64,000 nt of DNA from JANPBY01 sp963805505 (lineage in GTDB: Bacteria; Actinomycetota; Actinomycetes; DATJPE01). This document shows, one piece after another, positions 41,403 to 50,483 of this stretch (the first letter of the stretch is position 1; every line of letters begins with the position of its first letter). The stretch spans positions 1 to 64,000 of the forward strand of contig CAWDUP010000007.1 of NCBI GenBank assembly GCA_963805505.1. The letters run 5' to 3'. The notes under the pieces were generated by a model. The model searched no databases and was not told where the DNA came from. It saw only the letters and a list, made by a program, of their open reading frames with translations. The position numbers and the translations under genes are program-made.

Positions 41403-42545
41403 TCAACGCAGCTGCTTGTTGAAGAAGCGGATCGTACGGTCCATCGCAGCGTTGAATGTCGGACCGAATGCGTGTTCGTCGTCGTACCAAGCCAGCGTGG
41501 AGTCGACACCGGCGCGAGTGAGCGCACGCTGGGTCGCGACGGCCCACCTGGGCGGGCAGGTGTCATCAGATCGCCCGTGGACCACCAAAACCGGCTCGGT
41601 GATCTGGTCGAAGTACGGCCGGGATGAGTTCTCCCGCCAGAACTGCGGGTTGTCTTCGGGCAGCCCCCACCGGCGAGCCAGCTGGTCGACAACGGGGGAG
41701 TCCGCCGGATCCGGGCGCGTGAAACGGTTGAAGTTCTGCCCCTCCAGCGAAGACACTGCGGCCCAGGGCGCGGCCGCCTGGACGAGACCGGGTTCGGCCA
41801 CGAGCGCCTTGAGGACGACACCGCCGCCCATGGAACGACCGAACAGCACGATGCGGTCGTCGTCCACGGGCACGTCGGCCGAGTTGCGGAGGGCTTTCAC
41901 CGCATTGATCACGTCCGCGCTGTACCCGAGCCGCATGCGCTGCTGATACTTCGGGTCATCGTCGGACTGCGCGTGATTGCGGTAGTCGACATGGAAGGCG
42001 ATGTATCCGCGCTCGGCCAGGTAGGCGCGTTCGCGGGTCATCCCTTGCCCGCGGACGTACACGGCGGGATCGATGTAGCCGTGGGCAAGGACTGCTGCCG
42101 GGAAAGGTCCCCTTCCCTTGGGGATGTTGAGGACCCCGGAGATCGTGTACGCCTCCGTCTCACCGCGGCTCGTGCTGCGGCTGCGGTAGGTCACGTCGTA
42201 GGAGGTGTAGGCGGACGTATTCTCACGGACCGCCCCGAGCCGAAGGCGATCCCCCCGGTGCCGAGCGGCCGCGAGCCCGAGCACCGACACCTGCCGAACG
42301 GGAGTGTCGACTGCCGGGTCTGGCGTTCCGGCCGGAGAGTCCTGCGGCCCGGGCTCGGCGATGGTGTCCGATGCGCTGGGTGACGCGGTGGCACTGGGTG
42401 ACGAGGCGCCAGGCGCTTCGTTCGTCGCGGCGCTGCAACCGACCGTCGTGAGCCCGGCCATCAGCGCCGCCAGCGCGGCGCGCGGGGCCGCCGACCTAGC
42501 TCGGGGCGCGGCGATTCGGGCCCGGGCGAATGTGATGGTCTGCAT
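41403..42545 (-). CDS. secreted alpha/beta hydrolase lipoprotein (S9 peptidase-like)
   Basis: A 380-residue protein from the ATG at 42545. Lipoprotein signal: ALAALMAGLTTVGCSAATNE, with the lipobox Cys. After a Ser/Thr/Ala linker the catalytic domain has AVLAHGYIDPAVYVRGQGM, nucleophile VLFGRSMGGGVVLKAL, an Asp in VVHGRSDDTCPPR and the His in DDEHAFGP. Resembles dipeptidyl-peptidase/acylaminoacyl-peptidase-like hydrolases acting outside the cell. The frame is divergent from the sortase gene at 42591. Confidence 0.87.
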   Translation of the reverse strand: MQTITFARARIAAPRARSAAPRAALAALMAGLTTVGCSAATNEAPGASSPSATASPSASDTIAEPGPQDSPAGTPDPAVDTPVRQVSVLGLAAARHRGDRLRLGAVRENTSAYTSYDVTYRSRSTSRGETEAYTISGVLNIPKGRGPFPAAVLAHGYIDPAVYVRGQGMTRERAYLAERGYIAFHVDYRNHAQSDDDPKYQQRMRLGYSADVINAVKALRNSADVPVDDDRIVLFGRSMGGGVVLKALVAEPGLVQAAAPWAAVSSLEGQNFNRFTRPDPADSPVVDQLARRWGLPEDNPQFWRENSSRPYFDQITEPVLVVHGRSDDTCPPRWAVATQRALTRAGVDSTLAWYDDEHAFGPTFNAAMDRTIRFFNKQLR

Positions 42546-42590
42546 CACACCCAGTCTGCGTCCTCCCGCTGGGGGAGTCATAGTGGGGTG

Positions 42591-43316
42591 ATGCGATTGC
42601 CCCCCGGTATGCGCGTGGTGGTTCTGCTTTCTGGCGCCGTTCTCGCTGTCGGCTGCGCCGGATCACAGGTACCCACGGCTTCGACGGTTGTGGGCGACGA
42701 AGGCGCTCCCGCTGCCTCCCCGCAGGCGGACGCCGGGTCCGACGCGGAGTCCCAGCAGGACGAACAGACCGTGACCGAATCGGATCCAGCCACGGATGGT
42801 CCGCGCCCTGATGCGACCCTGAGGATCCCTTCGATCGGCGTGCGCGTGGTCGTCGTGTCCTATCTCGGTGAGACCGACGACGCCCCTGGTAGCGATATCC
42901 AGAACGGCGGCCTGGCCGCAAGCCCGTACGGCCCGAATGGTGGCGTCGGCCCAGGGCAGATCGGCAACTTCCAGGTGACCGCGCACCGGACCTCCTCGGC
43001 CCGCCCGTTCAACTTGCTGCCAGAGCTGAAACGCGGCGACCGGGTGCTCGTCGACGTCGATGACGTTCGGTACGTCTACCGAGTGACGACCACTCGTCGT
43101 ACGTCCTTCCGCTCGCCTGCTTCGCTGCGGGCGCAGCGAGCCGCCGTCCCCGGTCAGCCAGGTGTCGTTCCTACCGAAGCAATGATCACTCTTTCGACGT
43201 GCGCGACCCCCGAGGATCAGGCGCGCGGCAACGACTGGCACGACGAGTTCGGCAACCCCGAACACCGCATCGACAAGATCGGCCGGCTCGTCGCCACCCG
43301 CTCGACGCCGAGCTAG
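42591..43316 (+). CDS. sortase, class E/F-like, lipoprotein-type N-terminus
   Basis: A 241-residue protein (ATG at 42591, or GTG at 42588). N-terminal signal VVVLLSGAVLAVGCAGSQ has a lipobox, then a low-complexity linker of about 40 residues. The sortase core has the catalytic His in VTAHRTSSARPFNLLPELK (about residue 132), the Cys in ITLSTCATPEDQARG (about 203), and an Arg in HRIDKIGRLV as expected for the TLxTC-type sortases. It should be on the outer surface. Substrates with LPxTG-like signals are not seen in the window. Confidence 0.85.
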   Translation: MRLPPGMRVVVLLSGAVLAVGCAGSQVPTASTVVGDEGAPAASPQADAGSDAESQQDEQTVTESDPATDGPRPDATLRIPSIGVRVVVVSYLGETDDAPGSDIQNGGLAASPYGPNGGVGPGQIGNFQVTAHRTSSARPFNLLPELKRGDRVLVDVDDVRYVYRVTTTRRTSFRSPASLRAQRAAVPGQPGVVPTEAMITLSTCATPEDQARGNDWHDEFGNPEHRIDKIGRLVATRSTPS

Positions 43317-43693
43317 AGGCGTCCGCGCAAGCGTTCGATGCGCCGACGGTCGCGCTTGGTGGGACGACCCGACCCAGGCTCGCGCCGGGCGACCACGACG
43401 CGACTCTCCTTGGGCGGCGAAGGCGGCGAGTGGTCGTCGTAGTTCTGGACCGCGAGGGCGGCGCTCGTCCGCTTCTCGAGGAGTCCCGTCACGACGACGA
43501 TCCGCTCGCCGCCTGGCGTGAGCGCTCGGACCGTGTCGCCGACCCGCACAGGTTGGGCCGGTTTTGCGTTGGCACCGTTGACCTTGACGTGACTCGCAGT
43601 GCACGCGGCCTTGGCGGCAGTGCGTGTCGGGAACAGGCGGATCGCCCACATCCAGGCGTCGACCCGCACGCTTGTCAGTTCGCGCCCATGCAC
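43313..43693 (-). CDS. S4-domain RNA-binding protein (Hsp15/HslR-like)
   Basis: A 126-residue protein. RVDAWMWAIRLFPTRTAAKA is the S4 start; HVKVNGANAKPAQPVRVGDT follows; the C-terminus is basic (SGRPTKRDRRRIERLRGRL). Family members bind nascent-chain-bearing 50S ribosomal subunits after heat shock or stalled translation. Its stop overlaps that of the sortase gene (convergent). Confidence 0.88.
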   Translation of the reverse strand: MHGRELTSVRVDAWMWAIRLFPTRTAAKAACTASHVKVNGANAKPAQPVRVGDTVRALTPGGERIVVVTGLLEKRTSAALAVQNYDDHSPPSPPKESRVVVARREPGSGRPTKRDRRRIERLRGRL

Positions 43694-44008
43694 TGTTGCA
43701 GCGTAGGTGGCTCCTCACCTAGTTCGTACGAACTGCAGCTACTCCGACAGCGAGGTCCCCATGGCGCGTTGTCCACAGGGCGAAACTTCATGCACAACGC
43801 CATGAGAGGCCCGTACGGCGGAGGGCTCGACGTTGGCCCGTCCCAACGAACCCTTCACCGGCCCTAGACGCCGGGCTCTGGATCCAGACACGGCGGGTGC
43901 AACGGACGAGCCATCCGAGTGATCGACCCGCGCGACGGTGGCCTGTTCTCGCCGACCCCGACGGCCACGACTACGGCACCCCCTACCCCGGCAGCTCACC
44001 CTCATCAG
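43694..44008. other. gap without a supported gene
   Basis: A 315-base gap between the S4 gene start and the DinB gene end. Short readings exist on both strands but none has family sequence or a ribosome site. The part near 43950, where Thr/Pro repeats can be read, could be the rest of an old gene. Promoters for the S4 gene should lie in the first 100 bases. Confidence 0.4.
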
Positions 44009-44767
44009 CTAGTCAGTCGTGGATGCCTCGATGGCGTCGAGGTCTCGTACGGCGTAGCGGTTGTGCTCCCACTCCTCCTCGAGGATGGTCTGCAGGCAGG
44101 ACAGGACGGTTTCCGCGTGGTCGGGCGCCCATGGGTTCCTGCGCGCTTGGGCTAGCCGCTCCGGTGTGACCTCGGCGATGAAGGCGCGGACCATGGCGAC
44201 TCGACCGGCTCGGGCCTCAAGCACCTCGGCGTAGGACGGCTTATCGCTTCGGAAAACCGACACGTCGAAGCCCTCCTCCTCGGCGCCGGTGAAGACCAGA
44301 CCGATCGGGTCGTACGGCTGCTCGATCTCCTGGATCGCCTTGCGCAGCCAGACGTCCGTGGCCATGACCAGATGGCGCAGCGTCTCGGCGAAGGACCACT
44401 CGCCGGCAACCGACACATCGACGGTGTCGGCAGGCATCGCGGCGACGCGCTCGAGCGTTCCAGCCCACGTCTGTTCTAGCTCGGCCCACGCCTCCCGAAG
44501 CCCCTGTGGGGTCTCGGCCCGTCTCAGTTGGCGGCCCGGGAAGCGGCGGTCCAGCTCGGCCTCGACAAACGGGATCACGTCGACCCCGTTGACGAGCAGC
44601 ACGTTGTCGTTCTCGGCCAGCCAAGGCGAGTCGATCTCGGCGTTTTGGATCGCCACACCGCGCATCACGATGCCCGACACGTCGACGCCGACGAACCGCG
44701 CACCACGAAGGCTCGTGTCGGTGAACTCGGCTCCCTTCAGGTCATCAGACCGGCCAAACGTTGTCAT
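44009..44767 (-). CDS. DinB-fold protein with pentapeptide-like N-terminus
   Basis: A 252-residue protein from the ATG at 44767 (GGAGAC upstream). Residues 8-45 read as pentapeptide repeats (LKGAEFTDTSLRGARFVGVD and so on, A(N/D)Lxx-like). The rest (about 95-250) is a DinB-type four-helix bundle with AGEWSFAETLRHLVMATDVW and EEEWEHNRYAVRDLD carrying the metal His. A thiol- or mycothiol-dependent enzyme role is inferred from the family. Confidence 0.78.
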   Translation of the reverse strand: MTTFGRSDDLKGAEFTDTSLRGARFVGVDVSGIVMRGVAIQNAEIDSPWLAENDNVLLVNGVDVIPFVEAELDRRFPGRQLRRAETPQGLREAWAELEQTWAGTLERVAAMPADTVDVSVAGEWSFAETLRHLVMATDVWLRKAIQEIEQPYDPIGLVFTGAEEEGFDVSVFRSDKPSYAEVLEARAGRVAMVRAFIAEVTPERLAQARRNPWAPDHAETVLSCLQTILEEEWEHNRYAVRDLDAIEASTTD

Positions 44768-44909
44768 GTTGTCTCCTTGTCGCACACGCCCGGGCGCTGT
44801 CAGGGGTCAGTCTGCTGTGTCCCACCGACGCTGGGACAGCGGCTCCGCATGCGGATAGGTTTGTGCCGGCTGTATCGGGACCTGTTGCCGGAGGGTGATC
44901 GGGTAGGCA

Positions 44910-46076
44910 ATGCGCACCCACACCGCGGTGACCGCCAGCAGCCGGCTGGGCTGCGCTGGGCTGATCGCGCTCTGCCTCTTGGCAAGTGGCTGCTCCTCAG
45001 CCGGCGATGAACAGCCACCAGAACCGGCGGAATCTGCTGCATTGAAGCTGTCGCCGGCGTGCCCGCCCCCTCCCACTGAGAGGCCCAAACCGACGGTCGA
45101 CCAGGTCAATGCCATCGGCGCCGCGCTTGACCTTCCGGCGTGGCAGGCAGGTGACATCGGGGCCAGCGGACGGCTGAGCGACGGACGGATCATCTGGCTG
45201 TTCGGTGACACGATCCGGCCCTCGCTTCAGCCGCAGCTGGTCGCCAACTCGATGCTCATCACCTCGGGGGAGTGCGTTTCGCAGCTCTTGGACGCGGCGA
45301 GCGGCCCGGTCATCCCAGATGTGTCCCCGACGACCGTACGGTGGCCGATGTCCGTGGTCGTCGACCAGCTGAACGGCCAGGACACCATCGTTGTCCTGTG
45401 CGCGCGGGTCGATCGAGGGAACTCCGGCTCGTTGGGTTTCACCTACCTCGGCACCAGTGCGGCCGTGTTCACAGTCGAGTCCGGTCAGGCGCCGCAGCTG
45501 CTCAAGGTGGTGGACATCACGCCGGATTCGCGTGACCCCGACCAGATCAACTGGGGCGCCGCCTCGACGATTCATGATGGTTGGTTCTACGTTTTCGGTA
45601 CACGGCTCACCGGTGAGGATCTCGACTTCGGTCGTGAGCTGTTCGTGGCGCGCGCTCCGGCAGCTGATCCGAGTGCCCCCAAGGGATGGGAGTTCTGGGA
45701 TGGTGCGGCCTGGCAGTCGAAGGTCGGCAAGGCCAAGCTCATCCTGCCCAGCCAAGGCGGGGTCTCCCAAACGTTGTCCGTCGACTACGTGGGCGGCACA
45801 TGGGTGGCCGTGTCCAAGCTCAATGGCGACATCGCGAACTTCGTCTACGAGTGGACCGCGCCACACCCTTGGGGGCCGTGGAAGGCGATCAAGGAGCTCA
45901 AGGCGCCTGGCGGATTCGACACCGGCGACTACCAGTACGCGCCGTTGGCGCACCCGGAGGTGGAACTGGCGTCGGGCGACCTGCTCGTGTCGGTCTCCCG
46001 GAACACCAGCGACTTTCAACGCCTTATCGACGACCCAGAGATCGGCCGGCCGTACTTCGTCGAACTGCCGCGTTGA
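44910..46076 (+). CDS. DUF4185-like lipoprotein
   Basis: A 388-residue protein with lipoprotein signal LGCAGLIALCLLASGCSS. After a linker the mature part reads as a beta-propeller: DIGASGRLSDGRIIWLFGDT, then QLVANSMLITSGE, WFYVFGTRLTGEDLDFGREL, and DTGDYQYAPLAHPEVEL. This resembles DUF4185/glycosyl-hydrolase-like five-bladed propellers; catalytic residues are not clear. Probably a surface carbohydrate-binding or -cleaving protein. Stand-alone between the DinB gene (divergent) and the MMPL transporter. Confidence 0.75.
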   Translation: MRTHTAVTASSRLGCAGLIALCLLASGCSSAGDEQPPEPAESAALKLSPACPPPPTERPKPTVDQVNAIGAALDLPAWQAGDIGASGRLSDGRIIWLFGDTIRPSLQPQLVANSMLITSGECVSQLLDAASGPVIPDVSPTTVRWPMSVVVDQLNGQDTIVVLCARVDRGNSGSLGFTYLGTSAAVFTVESGQAPQLLKVVDITPDSRDPDQINWGAASTIHDGWFYVFGTRLTGEDLDFGRELFVARAPAADPSAPKGWEFWDGAAWQSKVGKAKLILPSQGGVSQTLSVDYVGGTWVAVSKLNGDIANFVYEWTAPHPWGPWKAIKELKAPGGFDTGDYQYAPLAHPEVELASGDLLVSVSRNTSDFQRLIDDPEIGRPYFVELPR

Positions 46077-46246
46077 GCGCCCCAGGTGCGGCGCCGCCTG
46101 TGGCCAGACGCTTTCGCGGAATCTGGTGGCATCGACCTACTAGCCTTCCCAACGTGGCCGACGGAGCAGTGGGCAGCACAGCAACCGGAGCTGGTGCCTC
46201 AGGCTTCGCTTGCGGCTGGGCCGGCTCAGGCATGCGGACGGGCTAG

Positions 46247-49222
46247 ATGTCGTCGGTTCTCGGGCGTGTTGGAGCGTTCTGCGCACGTCACAAGTGGCTC
46301 GTCGTTGCCTTGTGGCTGCTTGCGGTGGCTACGCACCTGGTCACGCTTCGAGCCTTTGGCGAGACGACGACCAACAACTTCTCGCTGCCCGGCACGCAGA
46401 GTCAGCAGGCGACCGATCTGCTCGCCGCGGAGTTTCCCCCACAACAGAATGGCGCCAGCCCGATCGTCTTCCACATCACGAACGGGCAGCTGACCGACGA
46501 TCCCTATAGCCAGGCGGTCAGCCAGTCCGTCACTGCGATTCTTGCGTTGCCGGACGTTGATTCCGCTTCGGATCCGATGTCGAACCCTGCGGCCGGCCTG
46601 ATCAGCGCGGATGGGCAGACGGCGTTCAGCTCGGTCCTGCTGGACGTCAACTCCGGCAACCTCACGACTGAGCTGGCCCAGTCGGTGGTCGACGCCGCTG
46701 AGCCCGCCCGAGAAGCGGGCATCGAGGTCGAGGCCGGTGGTTCGATCGGGAGCACGCTGTCGAGCAGTCCGACGGAGACCAGTGAGCTGATCGGCATCAT
46801 CGCGGCGGCTGTGATCCTGACCTTCACGTTCGGCGGCTTGGTCGCGATGGGGATGCCAATCCTGATGGCTGTCATCGGCCTGCTGTGCGCGTTGGGCCTG
46901 GTCAATCTGGTCGGACGGTTCACGGACATCCCCTCGACCGGCCCGACGTTGGCCACGATGATCGGTCTCGGCGTCGGTATCGACTACGCGTTGTTCCTGG
47001 TCACACGCCACCGCGACAACCTGCGCAGCGGCATGGCGATCCGGGAGTCGATCGTCAATGCCGTCTCCACGTCGGGGGGTGCAGTCGTCTTCGCCGGGGG
47101 GACCGTGGTGATCGCCTTGCTCTCACTGGGGGTCGCCAGGATCCCCTTGGTCACCGCCCTGGGCCTGGCCACGCCGATTGCGGTGGCGGTAGCCGTTCTT
47201 GCCGCCCTCACCCTGCTCCCAGCGATGTTGTCGATCGTGGGTTCCCACCTCTCGGCGGGTGCCTTGCCGAGCTGGCTGCGGAGGAAACCGAAGCCCGAGG
47301 GCCACGGATTGTGGGCCTCCTGGGCGGCATGGGTCACCAGCCATCGAGTGACCTCAGTGGTGATCGCGCTGGCCATCATGGTGCCGCTGAGCCTGCCGGT
47401 GTTCACCCTGCGCCTCGGCCAAGCCGACACCGGCGTGACCAACCCGGCCTTGACTCAGCGCAAGGCGTTCGACCTGCTCACGGCGGGGTTCGGCCCGGGC
47501 TACAACGGTCCGCTCCTGATCGCCGTCTCACTCGATCCAGTGGCGAAAGAGGACCCGGTCTATCAGGCGCAATACCAGCTGGCCAACGACCTCAAGAATT
47601 CCTTGACTCAGCAGCAGAAGGAGCTGACCAACCAGGCGGATCAGCTTCAGCAGCAGCAGAGCCAGTTGCAGAAGCAGGCCGACAAGCTGCAGACCGAAGC
47701 CGACTCTCTGAAGAAGCAAGAAGCCAAGCTCCAGGCCCAAAAGGCCAACCTGCTCAAGCAGCAGGCCGAGCTGCAACGACAGGAAGCGGAACTGAGGGCG
47801 CAAGCGGCGCAGCTGCGGCAGCAGGCGAGTCAGTTGCTCTCCGAGGCCAAAGCGCTGCGGGCCGAGCGCAAAGCGCTGCGACAAGAGGTGCGGCGACTGG
47901 ACAAGGCCATCGCCAACGCGACCAGCGCGGCGGAGCGACAACGATTGCGGGACGAACGTCGGGCCGTCAAAGCCAAGCTCCGCAGCACCCGTAGCCAGGT
48001 CAAGTCGCTGGCCAAGCAGGCGCGCTCCATTACCCAACAAGCGGTGTCGCTGGCCCGACAGGCCGATGAGCTCGCGCAGGAAGCGATCCAGCTCCAGCAG
48101 GAAGCCGACGAGCTGCAACAGCAAGCCGACGCATTGCAGAAGCAGGCCGACCAGCTGGCCAAGCAGCAGAAGCAGCTCCAGCAGGAGGCCGACGAGCTGC
48201 AACAGCAAGCCGACGAGCTCAAGGTCCAGCAAGCAGCGGCGCTAGCTGAACAGGGCCAAGCCATCCAGCTCCAGTCCCAGCTCACGGCGGTACTCACCAA
48301 GGCGGGCGGCAACCCGCTCGGCACCGACTCTCGGCTGGTGACCTTGCAAAATGCTCTGGCGGCGTCAGGCGTGCAGCTGGTTGCACCGCCCAACATCAAC
48401 GAGTCCGGGACGGCGGCGACGTTCGCAGTCATTCCCGTCTGGCGCCCTGCTGCGGAGGAGACGGCTGGACTCGTCGTCGCTCTGCGCGAGGAGATCATCG
48501 CCCCGGCCGAGACCGCTGGCCTCACCGTCTACATCGGGGGACAGACAGCAGCGAACGTCGACCTGGCCACCCAGATCTCTGACCGACTGCCGCTGGTCGT
48601 GCTGACCGTTCTGGTGCTGAGCTTCTTGCTTCTGATGATCGCCTTCCGCTCACTGCTCATCCCGCTTCAGGCCGCGATCACCAACCTGTTCTCGGTCGCC
48701 GCGGCGTTCGGGATTCTCACCGCCGTCTTCCAGTGGGGATGGGGACTCTCGCTCATCGGACTGGACAGCCCATACGGCACCGACCCGATCGCCAGCTATG
48801 TGCCGTTGATGATGTTCGCGGTTCTCTTCGGTCTCTCGATGGACTACGAGGTCTTCTTCGTGTCGTCCGTGCAGCGATTCCACGCCGAGGGGGACCAGGT
48901 CCGGGTGGCCGTGCGCCGCGGCCTGGCCAGCAGCGCGAAGGTGATCGTGGCAGCGGCGCTGATCATGGTGAGCGTCTTCGCCAGCTTCATCCTGAACTCG
49001 GATCCGACGATCAAGCAGTTCGGCGTCGGCCTGTCAGCAGCGATCCTGCTCGCGGGAATCATGGTGATGCTGCTGGCGCCAGCCCTGCTGGCGCTGTTCG
49101 GTGCAGCGACGTTCGCAGTTCCCCGATGGCTGGGTTGGCTGCCACACGTCGACCTCGAAGGCGACCAGGCCACGCCCGCAGCCGCCGGCCCGCGGCCAGA
49201 GCCAACCGAGGTGGCCCCATGA
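46247..49222 (+). CDS. MMPL family transporter with large coiled-coil insert
   Basis: A 991-residue RND-type transporter. TM1 is at LVVALWLLAVATHLV, TM2-6 at about residues 180-330 (GIDYALFLVTRHRDNLR is the conserved inner motif), TM7 near 375-395, and TM8-12 at about 780-975 with SMDYEVFFVSSVQRFHAEG. Between TM7 and TM8 lies a Gln/Lys/Glu-rich coiled coil, roughly residues 440-680 (47565-48290), with heptad runs such as LQQEADELQQQADEL. MmpL4/5-type lipid exporters of mycobacteria have a coiled coil in the same place, which may bridge to the outer layer. It is coupled by ATGA to the lipoprotein gene 49219. Confidence 0.92.
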   Translation: MSSVLGRVGAFCARHKWLVVALWLLAVATHLVTLRAFGETTTNNFSLPGTQSQQATDLLAAEFPPQQNGASPIVFHITNGQLTDDPYSQAVSQSVTAILALPDVDSASDPMSNPAAGLISADGQTAFSSVLLDVNSGNLTTELAQSVVDAAEPAREAGIEVEAGGSIGSTLSSSPTETSELIGIIAAAVILTFTFGGLVAMGMPILMAVIGLLCALGLVNLVGRFTDIPSTGPTLATMIGLGVGIDYALFLVTRHRDNLRSGMAIRESIVNAVSTSGGAVVFAGGTVVIALLSLGVARIPLVTALGLATPIAVAVAVLAALTLLPAMLSIVGSHLSAGALPSWLRRKPKPEGHGLWASWAAWVTSHRVTSVVIALAIMVPLSLPVFTLRLGQADTGVTNPALTQRKAFDLLTAGFGPGYNGPLLIAVSLDPVAKEDPVYQAQYQLANDLKNSLTQQQKELTNQADQLQQQQSQLQKQADKLQTEADSLKKQEAKLQAQKANLLKQQAELQRQEAELRAQAAQLRQQASQLLSEAKALRAERKALRQEVRRLDKAIANATSAAERQRLRDERRAVKAKLRSTRSQVKSLAKQARSITQQAVSLARQADELAQEAIQLQQEADELQQQADALQKQADQLAKQQKQLQQEADELQQQADELKVQQAAALAEQGQAIQLQSQLTAVLTKAGGNPLGTDSRLVTLQNALAASGVQLVAPPNINESGTAATFAVIPVWRPAAEETAGLVVALREEIIAPAETAGLTVYIGGQTAANVDLATQISDRLPLVVLTVLVLSFLLLMIAFRSLLIPLQAAITNLFSVAAAFGILTAVFQWGWGLSLIGLDSPYGTDPIASYVPLMMFAVLFGLSMDYEVFFVSSVQRFHAEGDQVRVAVRRGLASSAKVIVAAALIMVSVFASFILNSDPTIKQFGVGLSAAILLAGIMVMLLAPALLALFGAATFAVPRWLGWLPHVDLEGDQATPAAAGPRPEPTEVAP

Positions 49223-49794
49223 GCGGCCGGGCGATGGGGAGGGCCACCATGGTCCTCGTGGCGGTGGTCCTCGTTGGCTGTGGCGCGACCGGTCCGGCGC
49301 CGGCGCCCAGTGGGACGCCGCCGACGCCGACACCTACGCTCTCGCCGACCGTGTCGCCGTCGGCGACCCCGGCGGGCGTGGATCCGTGCTCGCTCGCCAT
49401 GGCCCCAGCGGTCGGCGCGGCCACCGGCGGCACGGTCGGCGACCCCCAGCTAGACCTCGGCAACCCTGCGGTTCCTGGGTGCTACTGGCCGGTGAGCGAC
49501 TCCCGCATCGGCACCGGGACCATGCGCGTCGTGGTGACTTCGACAGGCGGCGACACTGCGTCCTTCCAGGCGGTGGAGTCGACCTTCCCATCTCCGACCG
49601 CGGTCGACGGTGTCGGTGAGCTCGCGTTCTTCTCCTCGGATGTTGCTCAGCTCGTCATGTTCCAGGGCGGCACCACCGTGACCCTGGCGCCTACCGGGTT
49701 TGTCCAGGAGGGCGCAGATCCTGCACAGAGCGACGTGGTCAAGGTGCTCACGGAGCTCGGGAAGGCCGTCGCAGACAACCTGGCAACCACGTAG
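49219..49794 (+). CDS. DUF3558-like lipoprotein
   Basis: A 191-residue protein with lipoprotein signal GRATMVLVAVVLVGCGATGP, a Pro/Thr/Ser linker of about 40 residues, then VDPCSLAMAPAVGAATGGTV, which is the Asp-Pro-Cys start of DUF3558-type domains, and a second Cys at VPGCYWPV. It is coupled to the MMPL gene by an ATGA overlap, so it may be an accessory outside component of that transporter. Confidence 0.75.
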   Translation: MSGRAMGRATMVLVAVVLVGCGATGPAPAPSGTPPTPTPTLSPTVSPSATPAGVDPCSLAMAPAVGAATGGTVGDPQLDLGNPAVPGCYWPVSDSRIGTGTMRVVVTSTGGDTASFQAVESTFPSPTAVDGVGELAFFSSDVAQLVMFQGGTTVTLAPTGFVQEGADPAQSDVVKVLTELGKAVADNLATT

Positions 49795-49820
49795 GGCGCG
49801 CGGTGCCGTCCGCGTTTCCC

Positions 49821-50483
49821 TCATGGCAGTGCGCCGCCGGGCACCACCAGGCCCTGCTCGTAGGCGAGGACGACGAGCTGAACCCGCGTCCTGAGCACGA
49901 GCTTGGCGAGGATCCGGTTGATATGGCTCTTGACGGTGGCTTCGGACAACACCAGTGCCGCGCGGATCTCGTCGTTGGAAAGGCCGCGTGCCACCAGGAC
50001 CAACACCTCCCGTTCGCGCTCGGTCAGCCGATCCAACCCGCGTTCGCGCGCAGCGGCCGCCGGAGGGCGGCTGAGGTGCTGCTCGATGAGTCGTTTCGTC
50101 AGGGCGGGGTCGAGCAACGCTTCGCCTGCGGCAACGACACGCACGGCCTCGGCCAGACGATCCGCCTTGGTGGTCTTCAGCAGAAATCCGCCAGCGCCGG
50201 CCCGCAGCGCCCGGTAGACGTACTCGTCGAGGTCGTAGGTGGTCAGGATGAGAACCCGCGCCAGGGCGTCGGCCGAGACGATCGCTGCCGTTGCGGCGAT
50301 GCCATCCATGGTCGGCATCCGGATGTCCATGAGAACGACGTCCGGTCGATGCTCCGAGACCGCGGCCACGGCCTCGAGTCCATCCCTAGCCTCGGCCACC
50401 ACGCGGATCCCGCGCGCCTCAAGCATCACCCGTAGACCCTCCCGAACGAGGTCCTGGTCGTCCGCGAGCACCACGCGCGTCAT
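49821..50483 (-). CDS. NarL/FixJ family response regulator
   Basis: A 220-residue regulator. Receiver: acidic ADDQ near residue 8, phosphoacceptor D53 (VVLMDIRMP), Thr in VLILTTYD, Lys in FLLKTTK. Helix-turn-helix LTEREREVLVLVARGLSNDE and SEATVKSHINRILAKLVLRT. It overlaps the kinase gene by ATGA. Confidence 0.93.
   Translation of the reverse strand: MTRVVLADDQDLVREGLRVMLEARGIRVVAEARDGLEAVAAVSEHRPDVVLMDIRMPTMDGIAATAAIVSADALARVLILTTYDLDEYVYRALRAGAGGFLLKTTKADRLAEAVRVVAAGEALLDPALTKRLIEQHLSRPPAAAARERGLDRLTEREREVLVLVARGLSNDEIRAALVLSEATVKSHINRILAKLVLRTRVQLVVLAYEQGLVVPGGALP

Noticed and set aside
47528..48232. A leucine-rich reading on the minus strand (LVGLLLQL repeats)
   Set aside because: It is the reverse-strand shadow of the Gln/Glu-rich coiled coil of the MMPL gene: CAG/GAG codons read backwards give Leu. 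No start site or family.
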